From contig NZ_LR824569.1 in assembly GCF_903969135.1 (NCBI RefSeq), forward strand, positions 1,488,001 through 1,552,000: DNA of 64,000 nt, in the 5' to 3' direction. The stretch comes from Chryseobacterium sp. JV274 (GTDB taxonomy: Bacteria; Bacteroidota; Bacteroidia; Flavobacteriales; Weeksellaceae). A program made the translations under genes and the position numbers. This document shows positions 1 through 9,114 of this stretch, in pieces (position 1 is the stretch's first letter; every line of letters starts with the position of its first letter). Below the pieces are notes generated by a model, which was not told the DNA's origin, ran no database searches, and was given only the letters and a program-made list of their open reading frames with translations.

Positions 1-569
1 ACAATATGTCATCCGATTTAATAGGTTTAATAGATCACCTTCAACTGGAAAAAGTACACCTTGTCGGCTATAGTTTCGGAGGTCTTATCGCTTTAAAAAC
101 AGCTTTAGAATATCCTGACCGCGTGAATCAGCTCGTGGTGACGGAAGCTCCGGATCCTCAGGACGAAAAAGCCCGTAACATCATTGATGAATACAGCAAA
201 GAATTTCTTGAGCATTATGTCGCCAATTTTACAGATACCACCAAAGTACAGATGGGTAAAAGACAAATGGAAAAAAACCACCGTATGTATGAATTTCTGT
301 TTAATCAGACCACCATTAAAGCAGATATGATCAGGGAAAAACATTTCCTTGGTGAAGCCCGTTTCAGTGAATTGGCGGCTTCTACTTTATTGCTTTATGG
401 AGCTGATTCCAACTGCAGACCTACCGGAGAGTGGCTTCAGTCTAAAATCAACGGATCTGAACTTGAATTAATCCCGGGTGATCACAATATTCCTATCCAG
501 GAACCCAATCTGATTGCGGAAACAATCGCTCAATTTTTATCTAAAATTTTAACACAAAACCATGGCTAA
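1..569 (+). CDS. alpha/beta hydrolase, C-terminal part (cut by window edge)
   Basis: This is the C-terminal part of an alpha/beta hydrolase; the reading frame is open to the first bases of the window, so the true start lies upstream and the Met at base 6 is internal. The nucleophile elbow GYSFGG (Ser nucleophile) lies about 20 residues into the visible part, a LLLYGADS strand carries the likely acidic residue, and the catalytic His sits in PGDHNIP near the C-terminus, so the triad looks complete. The stop overlaps the start of the glycosyltransferase gene by 8 bp, which places it in the same operon. It might be an esterase or thioesterase trimming or releasing an acyl intermediate; the substrate is unknown and that role is inference from context. 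Confidence 0.85.
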   Translation, partial: NMSSDLIGLIDHLQLEKVHLVGYSFGGLIALKTALEYPDRVNQLVVTEAPDPQDEKARNIIDEYSKEFLEHYVANFTDTTKVQMGKRQMEKNHRMYEFLFNQTTIKADMIREKHFLGEARFSELAASTLLLYGADSNCRPTGEWLQSKINGSELELIPGDHNIPIQEPNLIAETIAQFLSKILTQNHG

Positions 570-2964
570 ATTTGCATTTATAGTTCCACCATTGACAGGA
601 CATGTCAACCCTACCCTAAGCATCGGTGCTACGCTGCTGGAAAGAGGACATGAAGTAGCCTGGATCAGCCTTGACCCGACTTTAGAGGCTAAACTTCCTG
701 AGGGAGGAAAATTATTACTGATCCAATACGATCAGACCGACGAAGAAAAGAAAGAAAGTGAACAATATCTCGATATTATTTCCAAAAAAGTAGTATATGG
801 CATAGACAGCGTGAAGTTCCTTTACGAAGAGGTTCTTATCCCGCTGAACAGACATTGCTATAAGGGTATTGTTTCATTATTAAAAACATATCAACCCGAT
901 TTGATTATCGGGGATCATCAGTTATTTGCAGCCCCAGTTGCAGCAAAAACACTTGGAATTCCTTGTGCGACTTCCGTTACCGCTCCGGCCGCCATTAAAA
1001 TTATGAATGAACTGCCTAAGGTACACGAGTGGGAAGTGAATCAGATCATTGATTTACAGAAAGAACTGGGTTTCCAGGAAGAACGTTCCCTGGCGACTTC
1101 AGACCTGTTGACCCTTGTTCTGACTTCCAGTTATTTCTTTGGTGAAATGGATGATCTGCCTTCTCAATATCAGTTCACAGGTCCCGTTCTTACAGAAAGA
1201 CGTGTTTCATGTGAATTCGACTGGGAAAAGTTAAAAAGCAAAAACAACAAAAAGATCCTGGTAAGCATTGGGACTACCTTCGATCATGATCATAAAAAAG
1301 CATTCTTCCAAAAGGTAATTGATGCCTTTAAAGATGAAGATCTAACCGTTGTAGTGGTTTCCGATCCTCAACTTTTCGAGGAATGGCCGGATAACTTTAT
1401 GGTGTATCAGCAGGTTCCACAATTGGATCTGTTACCTCATCTTGACGGTGTGGTTTGCCATGGCGGTCACAATACCGTATCTGAAACATTATCACACGGT
1501 ATTCCTTTGGTCGTGATCCCTATTGCCTATGACCAGTCACACGTTGCAGGACGTGTTGTACGTACAGAAGCAGGTGAACGTCTTAATTTTAACCGATTTA
1601 AAGGAAATCACCTTAGAGAAGCTGTACAGCAGGTTCTGAACAATCCGAGCTATAAAGAAGCAGCTCAGAAAGTGGGACAATCTTTTGTAGAAGCCGGAGG
1701 TTCTGCTACAGTGGCCAACTTATTGGAACAAGCAATATTGAAAGCTTCAAAACCTGAAAAACCGTCTAAATTTTTATTTGTAGTTCCTCCGTTTTTCGGA
1801 CATGTGAGCCCTACTTTAAGTGTTGGAGCAAGTCTTATTGCCCGTGGACACGAAGTAAAATGGTTCGGAATTACCCCATTAGACAATAAACATATTCCGG
1901 AAGGAGGTTCTTATTTCTATCCTGAAGAAGATCTTGTTCCGTATCAGGAGGAAATTGCCCGTATTTTAAAGAGACAGGATGACGGACCAGCCTGTTCAGG
2001 ACCTGAAGTGATGAAACTGGCATTGGAAGAAACCTATGTTCCTTTCGCTAAAATGATGATGCCGGGACTTAACAGACTTACTGAAAGCTGGATGCCGGAT
2101 GTTATCGTGAATGACTGTATTACTTTCGGAGGCGCTCTTTTCGCTCACAAAAATAATATTCCTTGTGTAACGACAACACCTGTTCCACCGGATGTGATGG
2201 GAGATACGGAAAAAAGTGCCCCAAAAATCTGGGAATGGCAGCAAAACCTGATCAAAGACCTTCAAAAAGAAGTAGGCATTCATGAAGAAGGTATTTATAT
2301 CCATTCTCACAAACTGAATATGGTGTTTACCTCACAGGCCTTTGCCGGCTTTGAAACGGTTCCGTCTCATATGAAATTCGTAGGTCCGGTAAAAGGCCGT
2401 CCGAACGATGCTCCATTTGACTGGGATAAACTGAATGCTTCTACCACTCCAAAGATATTTGTATCATTGGGGACATTGTTGGTAGACATCAGAAAAGCTT
2501 TCTTTGAAAAAATTATTGCTGCATTTAAAGACCAGCCAGTTACGGTAATTGCCGCTACTCCACCAGAAATTTTTGAAGAATGGCCGGACAATTTTATTGT
2601 GAACAGTTTTGTTCCTCAATCTGCAGTGATGCAGCAAATGGACATGGTGATCTGCCATGGTGGATTCAATACCGTAAATGATACTTTCCGAAACGGATTA
2701 CCAATGTTGATCACCCCTATTGCTTATGATCATTTCCATATTGCAAAACTGATTGAGCAGGCAGGCTGCGGAATCAGTATCCGATACAAAAGACTGCGTG
2801 TAGATGCGCTTCGTGAAACCGTTTTTGAACTGTTGGAAAATCCTAAATACAGAATTGCTGCTCAGGAAGTAAGAAACACATTTACCCTTGCCGGAGGTAA
2901 CGATAAGGCAGTAGAATTATTAGAGAATTTTGTACAGGAACATTCAACACTAGCTCCCGTATAG
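562..2964 (+). CDS. tandem double-domain GT1 family glycosyltransferase
   Basis: An 800-aa protein built from two consecutive copies of a GT-B, UGT/MGT-type (family GT1) glycosyltransferase, roughly residues 1-395 and 398-795. Each copy starts with the same strand and loop (VPPLTGHVNP and VPPFFGHVSP), whose His is the usual catalytic base in this family. Each ends with a nucleotide-sugar binding motif (CHGGHNTVSETLSHGIP and CHGGFNTVNDTFRNGLP, followed by PIAYD). Both halves keep these key residues, so both could be active and add two sugars in sequence. Typical family members are single-domain proteins of about 400 aa, so the fusion is unusual. It overlaps the hydrolase upstream and is followed 3 bp later by the first acyltransferase. 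The acceptor is unknown; a lipid or polyketide-like aglycone is plausible. Confidence 0.88.
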   Translation: MAKFAFIVPPLTGHVNPTLSIGATLLERGHEVAWISLDPTLEAKLPEGGKLLLIQYDQTDEEKKESEQYLDIISKKVVYGIDSVKFLYEEVLIPLNRHCYKGIVSLLKTYQPDLIIGDHQLFAAPVAAKTLGIPCATSVTAPAAIKIMNELPKVHEWEVNQIIDLQKELGFQEERSLATSDLLTLVLTSSYFFGEMDDLPSQYQFTGPVLTERRVSCEFDWEKLKSKNNKKILVSIGTTFDHDHKKAFFQKVIDAFKDEDLTVVVVSDPQLFEEWPDNFMVYQQVPQLDLLPHLDGVVCHGGHNTVSETLSHGIPLVVIPIAYDQSHVAGRVVRTEAGERLNFNRFKGNHLREAVQQVLNNPSYKEAAQKVGQSFVEAGGSATVANLLEQAILKASKPEKPSKFLFVVPPFFGHVSPTLSVGASLIARGHEVKWFGITPLDNKHIPEGGSYFYPEEDLVPYQEEIARILKRQDDGPACSGPEVMKLALEETYVPFAKMMMPGLNRLTESWMPDVIVNDCITFGGALFAHKNNIPCVTTTPVPPDVMGDTEKSAPKIWEWQQNLIKDLQKEVGIHEEGIYIHSHKLNMVFTSQAFAGFETVPSHMKFVGPVKGRPNDAPFDWDKLNASTTPKIFVSLGTLLVDIRKAFFEKIIAAFKDQPVTVIAATPPEIFEEWPDNFIVNSFVPQSAVMQQMDMVICHGGFNTVNDTFRNGLPMLITPIAYDHFHIAKLIEQAGCGISIRYKRLRVDALRETVFELLENPKYRIAAQEVRNTFTLAGGNDKAVELLENFVQEHSTLAPV

Positions 2965-2967
2965 CCT

Positions 2968-4251
2968 ATGAATCAACACATGAAAAGAAGATTATTATTT
3001 GGTGAACGCATATTATTGGGGGACGGAACAGAACCTTTTAATGCGGTCATCCCGTTCAGACTGAGAGGTACTTTTACGTTAAAAGATATCCAGCAGGCTC
3101 TGGCTCAAATTCAACATAAACATCCATGGCTGAGAGCATTGATCAGCCATGATGAAAAAAATATTCCGTGGTTCAATGTTCCGGAAAAACACATTTCTAT
3201 TCCTGTAAGGATTATCACCCGACAGAGTGAAGATCAATGGCAGGAAGAATCCAGAAGAGAATGGAACACTCCATTTAATTATGAAAAACTGCCCCTGATC
3301 CGGTTTATCTGGATCAAAGGGGAAGATGTTTCCGATATGCTGTTTGCCTTCCACCACTGTTTATGTGATGGAGGTTCTGCCATGTCTTTCCTGAATGAGT
3401 TTCTGAAAGTGCTGGATAATCCGGCTGCTGAAATCGGGACAGAAAATCCGATTCTGGGAATACAGGATGTAGTTCCTGCCCACATTCTGAACAGCCGCAG
3501 ACAAAAACTGAAAGCAAAATTTATAGGAAGACTGGCGGCTACTGCCATCAAATGGATTCCTGTAGGCAAAAAAGCGGTAGAAAGACAGAATGACTACCTG
3601 ATCAACTGGAAACTGGATGAAACGATAAGCAAGGAATTAATCTCTTACTGCAAATCTCAGAAAGTGACCGTGAATACCTTTTTAAGTGCAGCCGTATTGC
3701 AGGCATTTAAAAAAGTAAGGGCTGAAAAATCCTTCAATAAGGTTTCCTGTCCAGTAGATATCAGACGTTTTGCCAGTCAGATTAAAGAAGATCATATCTT
3801 CGCTTTCGGGCTGATGATTGTGGTTTCAGCTGATGAAAAACTAAGCTTTGAGAACAACCTCCGCGCGATGCAGAAATCTGTGGAACAAAAGACCTCAAAA
3901 CTGAATCCTTATATCACGATGATGGTCATGGAATCCGGGCATGATGCGCTGAATAGTTTCACAAAACTGTTGAAGAACGGAAAATCCTCCAACGACTGTA
4001 TGTTTTCCAATCTGGGACGTATTCAGATTCCTCATGAGTATAAAGAATTTACCGTTGAGACGATCTTCAGTCCGTCAGTGATTGGTCCTTTGGGAAATAC
4101 CACTACCCTGGTGGTTTCTACCTACCGTGGAAAAATGGATTTTTCATTCATGGGAAGCGAAGGTTATTTACCGTATACAGAGGCATTGGCTATCCGCGAT
4201 GAGGTTATGCAGACGATTTATTCACAAATTAAACAGACCGTAGTATCATGA
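2968..4251 (+). CDS. condensation-domain / PapA-like acyltransferase
   Basis: A 427-aa stand-alone protein of the condensation-domain fold (NRPS C domain, PapA and WS/DGAT relatives). The catalytic HHxxxDG motif is intact: H129-H130-C-L-C-D134-G135, where the second His is the general base. The length of about 420 aa matches free-standing acyltransferases such as PapA5 rather than an NRPS module, and no carrier-protein domain is present. A later Asn-Gly-containing stretch near SNLGRIQIP resembles the second half of the fold. It sits 3 bp behind the double glycosyltransferase and overlaps the next, paralogous gene by 4 bp (ATGA). It probably transfers acyl groups from CoA or ACP onto a hydroxyl of the glycosylated product; donor and acceptor cannot be told from sequence. 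Confidence 0.82.
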   Translation: MNQHMKRRLLFGERILLGDGTEPFNAVIPFRLRGTFTLKDIQQALAQIQHKHPWLRALISHDEKNIPWFNVPEKHISIPVRIITRQSEDQWQEESRREWNTPFNYEKLPLIRFIWIKGEDVSDMLFAFHHCLCDGGSAMSFLNEFLKVLDNPAAEIGTENPILGIQDVVPAHILNSRRQKLKAKFIGRLAATAIKWIPVGKKAVERQNDYLINWKLDETISKELISYCKSQKVTVNTFLSAAVLQAFKKVRAEKSFNKVSCPVDIRRFASQIKEDHIFAFGLMIVVSADEKLSFENNLRAMQKSVEQKTSKLNPYITMMVMESGHDALNSFTKLLKNGKSSNDCMFSNLGRIQIPHEYKEFTVETIFSPSVIGPLGNTTTLVVSTYRGKMDFSFMGSEGYLPYTEALAIRDEVMQTIYSQIKQTVVS

Positions 4252-5501
4252 TCAAGAGACCTTTAATGATGGTGGAAAGGATCATGTATGTAGATCCTGA
4301 AACGCCTTTAAACTGTGTGTATACCGCAAAAATCAACGGACAGATTTCTGAGGAGACTTTTAAAACAGCTTTAATCAAAATCCAGCAGAAACATCCCATG
4401 CTGAGAGCTATCGTTGATCATACCATCGGACGCTATCCTTTTTTTATGGGACAGAAAGATATTGAACCTATTCCACTCCGTATTGTAGAGCGAAAGACAG
4501 ACGATGATTGGTTCAAAGAATCTGAAAAAGCATGGTTCCAACTTTTTGATCAACCCAAAAAGCCTCTGGCCGAAGTAGTATGGGTGAAGGGACATGACCA
4601 TTCCGAAATCCTCTGGATCATGCCGCACTGCATTTCAGACGGAACTACCGGAGTGACCTTAATGCGTGAACTTCTGAGCTTGCTGGACAATCCTTATTCT
4701 CCATTAATTCCTTATGTTGCTTTTGAATCGGTAGATGATTTTCTGCCTTCGGATTTTAATACGGGAATCAAAAAATACAAGGCCGGTCTTTATCTGCTGT
4801 TTGCCAGAATATTTTTTTCTATCCAGCGAAAAAGTAAAAAGAGAAACCTTGGAAAAAGCTACGCCATCCACTGGAAAATGACTCCTGAAGATACCAAACT
4901 GATTACTGAAAAATGTAAAGCTAACGGAATTTCCGTCCACGCTTTGCTGTGTTCTTCCGTGATGCAGGCCTTCCGTGATATTCAGGGAGAGCGTGCCAAA
5001 GGTAAGGTGATCAGTCCTGTGGATGTACGCCATTTCATTCCGGAAATCAAGGAAGATCATTTGTTTGCTTTTGCCCCAACGGTAGAGCTTTCCATCAAAA
5101 AAGACAACAGGAATGTTATGGACAATGCCAAGCAGATCAAAAAAGACCTTATTGAGAAAATCAGTAAGCTGGAAGCCCGTGAACTTCTTTGGATGGGAGA
5201 ACATATGCACCCTGTTGTAAGCCGTATGATCAGGATGCTGAAATCCAGCGAAGGCGGACATGATGTGACCTTATCCAATATGGGAAAGGTGAATATCCCG
5301 AATGATTACACCAATTTCAATCTGGAAACCGTGTTCAGTCCTACCGTGGCTTTCCCATGGCTGAACTCAAATACTTTAGTTGCCAGTACGTACAACCAGC
5401 AAATGGACTTCACCTTCATGTCCAATGAAAATTTTCTTCCCAAAGAAGAAGCCCATCTGATAAAAGATAAAGCCATTGAGCTATTGACCACCTCTGTATG
5501 A
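4248..5501 (+). CDS. condensation-domain-like acyltransferase, paralogue
   Basis: A 417-aa paralogue of the preceding acyltransferase; the two share layout and many motifs, for example VSPVDVRHF and SNMGKVNIP. The active-site motif is altered: the first His of HHxxxDG is replaced by Pro, giving P126-H127-C-I-S-D131-G132. The catalytic second His and the Asp are retained, so activity is possible. It overlaps its neighbours by 4 bp on both sides, which implies translational coupling. The likely role is a second acylation in the same pathway. A non-catalytic partner of the first enzyme is an alternative because of the changed motif. Confidence 0.78.
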   Translation: MIKRPLMMVERIMYVDPETPLNCVYTAKINGQISEETFKTALIKIQQKHPMLRAIVDHTIGRYPFFMGQKDIEPIPLRIVERKTDDDWFKESEKAWFQLFDQPKKPLAEVVWVKGHDHSEILWIMPHCISDGTTGVTLMRELLSLLDNPYSPLIPYVAFESVDDFLPSDFNTGIKKYKAGLYLLFARIFFSIQRKSKKRNLGKSYAIHWKMTPEDTKLITEKCKANGISVHALLCSSVMQAFRDIQGERAKGKVISPVDVRHFIPEIKEDHLFAFAPTVELSIKKDNRNVMDNAKQIKKDLIEKISKLEARELLWMGEHMHPVVSRMIRMLKSSEGGHDVTLSNMGKVNIPNDYTNFNLETVFSPTVAFPWLNSNTLVASTYNQQMDFTFMSNENFLPKEEAHLIKDKAIELLTTSV

Positions 5502-6046
5502 AATTTAAAATAAAGCCGCCAAAGCCAAAACCCATCAAAAAAACTACCCTGAAACGCTTTCTCATCAAGCGTACGATTTACTATGTCCTCCCGAATGTAT
5601 TTTTTAATTTCATCATTGCGTATGCCAGCTTCAAAGAGTTAGGCTACACGCATTTCTTCTCAGGAACCCAAAACCTGGCCCGTCTTACCCTCCCGATGGC
5701 TATTTTCCTTCCGGTAGTCCTTACCATTGACATCATCAAAAGAGTAACCGATGCCGCCAGCCAGGAAGCCATAGAGTTTACCGTAGACGAGCAGTTGAAT
5801 ATTAAAAAGTTAATGACCAAACTAAGCATTATACATGGCTTAATTACAGGTTCATTGGTACTCTCCCTACTCTTTATAGGACAGTACAATTTCTCAAAGG
5901 ATTATAAGCTGGATGCTACTGCAATGGCTGTGGTGGTGGGAACGTTGGCGGGTGTGTTGTCTGTGGTGTTTGTGTATTTGCCGGTTTGGAGATTGAGGAG
6001 GTGGATGTGTAGGAAGATGGATACGGTGTCATTGGAAATTGAATAA
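5498..6046 (+). CDS. integral membrane protein, last gene of the glycosyl/acyltransferase operon
   Basis: A 182-aa protein with a strongly basic N-terminus (about 15 Lys/Arg/Pro-rich residues) followed by about four predicted transmembrane helices, around residues 28-46, 62-80, 112-130 and 140-162. No recognised family motif was found. Its start overlaps the stop of the acyltransferase by 4 bp, so it belongs to the operon and may help export or place the product in the membrane; this is inference. A terminator follows directly. Confidence 0.7.
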   Translation: MKFKIKPPKPKPIKKTTLKRFLIKRTIYYVLPNVFFNFIIAYASFKELGYTHFFSGTQNLARLTLPMAIFLPVVLTIDIIKRVTDAASQEAIEFTVDEQLNIKKLMTKLSIIHGLITGSLVLSLLFIGQYNFSKDYKLDATAMAVVVGTLAGVLSVVFVYLPVWRLRRWMCRKMDTVSLEIE

Positions 6047-6076
6047 CTAAATTTTATTTATATAATTAAAGATAAG

Positions 6077-6106
6077 AGCCTAAATATTAAATTATTTAGG
6101 CTTTTT
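6077..6106 (+). terminator. Rho-independent terminator of the glycosyl/acyltransferase operon
   Basis: The inverted repeat AGCCTAAAT / ATTTAGGCT is followed by a T run, starting about 30 bp after the last stop codon of the operon. Confidence 0.7.
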
Positions 6107-6375
6107 AAATCATGCCATGCGTTATATTTAATTATAGATCTATTATAAATTAGTTTCCAAGTAGAATTTGTGCAATTTTAAAATAATCTTAAATAAATAG
6201 GTCATCATTACAAGTTTAATTTTCGTAGATAAAGGTATTATAACAATATTTTTATAGTAAATTTGTCTTCTTTTTACAGCAAATAGGTTATAAAAACATT
6301 GCTATTAATAGCCTTAAAGACTGTTATGTTATATGTAATGAGGAGGTATAAGGTATAAGATATAAAAAACAAAAA
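6107..6375 (+). promoter_or_regulatory. AT-rich leader of the restriction-modification operon
   Basis: No gene is visible here. A good match to the Bacteroidota -7 element (TAnnTTTG) is TAAATTTG at 6258-6265, about 110 bp before hsdM; no convincing -33 TTTG lies at normal distance. The stretch is very AT-rich and marks the left border of the restriction island. Confidence 0.4.
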
Positions 6376-7923
6376 ATGACAAGTACAGCTCAAAGAGATA
6401 TATTACAAAATAAAATATGGAAAATAGCCAACGAAGTACGTGGCTCTGTAGACGGATGGGACTTTAAACATTTTGTATTAGGAACACTTTTTTATAGATA
6501 TATTAGTGAACACTTTGCAAATTATATGGAAGGTGGTGATGAGAGTGTTGATTATGCAAAGCTACCAGATGAAGTAATAACACCTGAAATTAAAGCTGAT
6601 GCGGTAAGAACAAAAGGCTATTTTATATATCCTAGTCAATTGTTTGTAAACATTGCTGAAAAAGCCAACACAAACAAAAACCTCAATACAGACTTAAAAG
6701 CTATTTTTGATGATATCGAGAATTCTGCAAATGGCTATCCTTCTGAAAATGACATTAAAGGACTTTTTGCTGATTTTGATACAACAAGTACGCGTCTCGG
6801 AAATACAGTAGAAAACAAAAACAGCCGTTTAGCTGCTATTTTAAAGGGTGTAGAAGAATTGAATTTTGGAAGTTTTGAAGACAATCAAATTGACCTTTTT
6901 GGTGATGCTTATGAATTTTTGATAAACAATTATGCTGCAAATGCCGGAAAATCCGGTGGCGAATTCTTTACTCCACAAAACGTATCTAAACTCATAGCAC
7001 AATTAGCGATGCATAAGCAAACAGAGGTTAATAAAATATATGATCCGGCAGCAGGTTCGGGATCTTTGTTGCTTCAAGCCAAAAAACATTTTGATAATCA
7101 TATTATTCAAGAAGGTTTTTTTGGACAGGAGATTAACCATACGACATACAACCTGGCTCGTATGAATATGTTTTTGCATAACATCAATTACGATAAGTTT
7201 GATATTGCATTGGGTAATACTTTGATTGATCCTCAGTTTGGAGATGAAAAACCTTTTGATGCCATAGTATCTAATCCACCTTATTCGGTCAATTGGATAG
7301 GATCGGATGACCCCACCTTGATTAATGATGATCGTTTTGCGCCTGCTGGTGTATTAGCTCCTAAGTCCAAAGCCGATTTTGCCTTTGTGTTGCATGCACT
7401 CAGTTATCTTTCTAGCAAAGGAAGAGCAGCTATAGTATGTTTTCCTGGAATATTTTACAGAGGTGGCGCGGAACAAAAGATTAGAAAATATTTGATAGAT
7501 AACAATTTTGTAGAAACCATTATCGCTTTACCGTCTAATTTGTTTTATGGTACTTCTATTTCGGTAAATATCTTGGTGATTTCCAAACATAAAACTGATA
7601 CCAAAACCCAGTTTATAGATGCCACGGGTGAAGATTTCTTTAAAAAAGTAACCAATAACAATGTGTTGGAAGACAAACACATTGAAAAGATAATGGAAAT
7701 CTTCGATAGCAAAACAGATAAAGCCCATATAGCAGCATCTATCGATAATTCTCAAATTGCAGAAAACGATTATAATCTATCGGTAAGCCGGTATGTAGAA
7801 GCTAAAGACAATAAAAAAAAGATCAACATAGTTGAATTGAACAAGGAAGTTGCCCAAACTGTAGAAAAAATCAATAAGCTTCGTGCTGATATTGCTACCA
7901 TTATAAACGAAATTGAAGGATGA
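6376..7923 (+). CDS. hsdM: type I restriction-modification system, DNA methyltransferase subunit M
   Basis: A 515-aa N6-adenine DNA methyltransferase subunit of a type I R-M enzyme. It contains the N-terminal helical HsdM domain, the AdoMet-binding motif I ([12 protein letters not shown]), and the catalytic NPPY motif in SNPPYSVNW. It works with HsdS, which recognises DNA, to methylate the host target and, with HsdR, to cut unmodified DNA. Length and sequence feel closest to the type IC (EcoR124I/EcoprrI) group. Its stop overlaps the hsdS start by 4 bp. The operon is more AT-rich than the flanking genes, in keeping with horizontal acquisition. Confidence 0.95.
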   Translation: MTSTAQRDILQNKIWKIANEVRGSVDGWDFKHFVLGTLFYRYISEHFANYMEGGDESVDYAKLPDEVITPEIKADAVRTKGYFIYPSQLFVNIAEKANTNKNLNTDLKAIFDDIENSANGYPSENDIKGLFADFDTTSTRLGNTVENKNSRLAAILKGVEELNFGSFEDNQIDLFGDAYEFLINNYAANAGKSGGEFFTPQNVSKLIAQLAMHKQTEVNKIYDPAAGSGSLLLQAKKHFDNHIIQEGFFGQEINHTTYNLARMNMFLHNINYDKFDIALGNTLIDPQFGDEKPFDAIVSNPPYSVNWIGSDDPTLINDDRFAPAGVLAPKSKADFAFVLHALSYLSSKGRAAIVCFPGIFYRGGAEQKIRKYLIDNNFVETIIALPSNLFYGTSISVNILVISKHKTDTKTQFIDATGEDFFKKVTNNNVLEDKHIEKIMEIFDSKTDKAHIAASIDNSQIAENDYNLSVSRYVEAKDNKKKINIVELNKEVAQTVEKINKLRADIATIINEIEG

Positions 7924-9113
7924 GTTATCTAGAAAAATTATTAGATGGTGCGGAGGTGAAATGGAAAACATTAAATGAAGTTGTTTTGACAATTACAGCT
8001 CCTGTAAAACTAAATAAAAATACCTATGGTGATACTGGAAAGACCCCAATTATAGACCAAGGTATAACTTTTATTGCTGGTTACACAGATGAAGATATTG
8101 CTGCGGTTGAAGCAGGTGAGTATGTCATTTTTGGTGATCATTCCGAGCATATAAAATACATCGATTTTTCTTTTATACAAGGTGCTGATGGCTTGAAGAT
8201 TCTTAAATCAAAAGCATATAATACTAAATATATCTATTATGCGTTGGTGAATTTTTATAAGAGAGAGAATAATTATAAAAGGCATTGGTCTTCTGCAAAA
8301 GAAACACTTATTCCTATTCCTTGCCCAAAAAATATAAAAAAATCACTTGATATTCAACGAAAAATAGTTAATATTCTCGATAAGTTTACAGAACTTATAA
8401 CAGAGCTTACAACAGAGCTTACAACAGAGCTTACAGCTCGTAAACAACAGTATAATTATTATCGGGAAGAGTTGTTCTGTTTTAATGAAAATGAAGTGAA
8501 ACATCTGCAAATGGATGATGAAAGTATTGGGGAGTTTCAAAGAGGCAAACGTTTTGTAAAAACTGATTTGGTTACACAAGGAGTTCCTACTATTCATTAT
8601 GGTGAAATGTACACACATTATGGTACTTGGACGGAAAAAACAAAATCTTTTGTGAGTGAAGAGCTCGTTAAAAATAAAAATCTGCGATTAGCTCAAAAAG
8701 GTGATGTGGTTATCGTTGCGGCTGGTGAAACAATTGAAGATATTGGAAAAGGGACAGCTTGGTTAGGTGACGAAGGTGTGGTTATTCATGATGCTTGTTT
8801 TTCATATAAAACCGTTTTAAATCCAAAGTTTGTCGCTTATTTTACACGAACCAAACAATTCCACGATCAGATTAAAAAGCACATATCTTCTGGTAAAATT
8901 TCTGCTATTAATGCAAAAGGGCTAGGAAAGACAATAATTCCAATACCTTCTCCTGAAGAACAAGAACACATCGTTTCTATTCTAGACAAATTTGATATTC
9001 TAACTAATTCAATAAGTGAAGGTTTACCAAAAGAAATAGAATTACGACAAAAACAGTATGAATATTACAGAGATCTGTTATTAACCTTTCCAAAAGATAA
9101 TATAGAAGCATAA
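7920..9113 (+). CDS. hsdS: type I restriction-modification system, specificity subunit S
   Basis: A 397-aa specificity subunit. It has a first target-recognition domain (about residues 1-140), a central conserved helix (about 141-185), a second target-recognition domain (about 190-345) and a C-terminal conserved helix ending in [13 protein letters not shown]. The two conserved helices form the spacer that sets the distance between half-sites. The central one contains four TELT-like tetrapeptide repeats at residues 157-172, directly comparable to the TAEL repeats of EcoR124I. The final segment also reads like EcoR124I, so it is assigned to the type IC group. It overlaps hsdM by 4 bp and is followed 1 bp later by the ATPase gene. 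The recognition sequence cannot be predicted. Confidence 0.93.
   Translation: MSYLEKLLDGAEVKWKTLNEVVLTITAPVKLNKNTYGDTGKTPIIDQGITFIAGYTDEDIAAVEAGEYVIFGDHSEHIKYIDFSFIQGADGLKILKSKAYNTKYIYYALVNFYKRENNYKRHWSSAKETLIPIPCPKNIKKSLDIQRKIVNILDKFTELITELTTELTTELTARKQQYNYYREELFCFNENEVKHLQMDDESIGEFQRGKRFVKTDLVTQGVPTIHYGEMYTHYGTWTEKTKSFVSEELVKNKNLRLAQKGDVVIVAAGETIEDIGKGTAWLGDEGVVIHDACFSYKTVLNPKFVAYFTRTKQFHDQIKKHISSGKISAINAKGLGKTIIPIPSPEEQEHIVSILDKFDILTNSISEGLPKEIELRQKQYEYYRDLLLTFPKDNIEA
8388..8435 (+). repeat. 12-bp tandem repeat in hsdS coding for TELT units
   Basis: Three perfect copies of ACAGAGCTTACA (8400-8435) are preceded by one degenerate copy (8388-8399). They are in frame and encode [16 protein letters not shown] in the central conserved helix of HsdS. 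In EcoR124I and EcoR124II a change from two to three such units lengthens the target spacer by one base. Confidence 0.95.
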
Positions 9114-9114
9114 T

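Noticed and set aside
4704..5261. 185-codon open frame on the minus strand inside the second acyltransferase gene
   Set aside because: It lies wholly opposite a well-supported gene, has no family character, and is rich in Phe/His/Ile as expected for antisense of a coding region.
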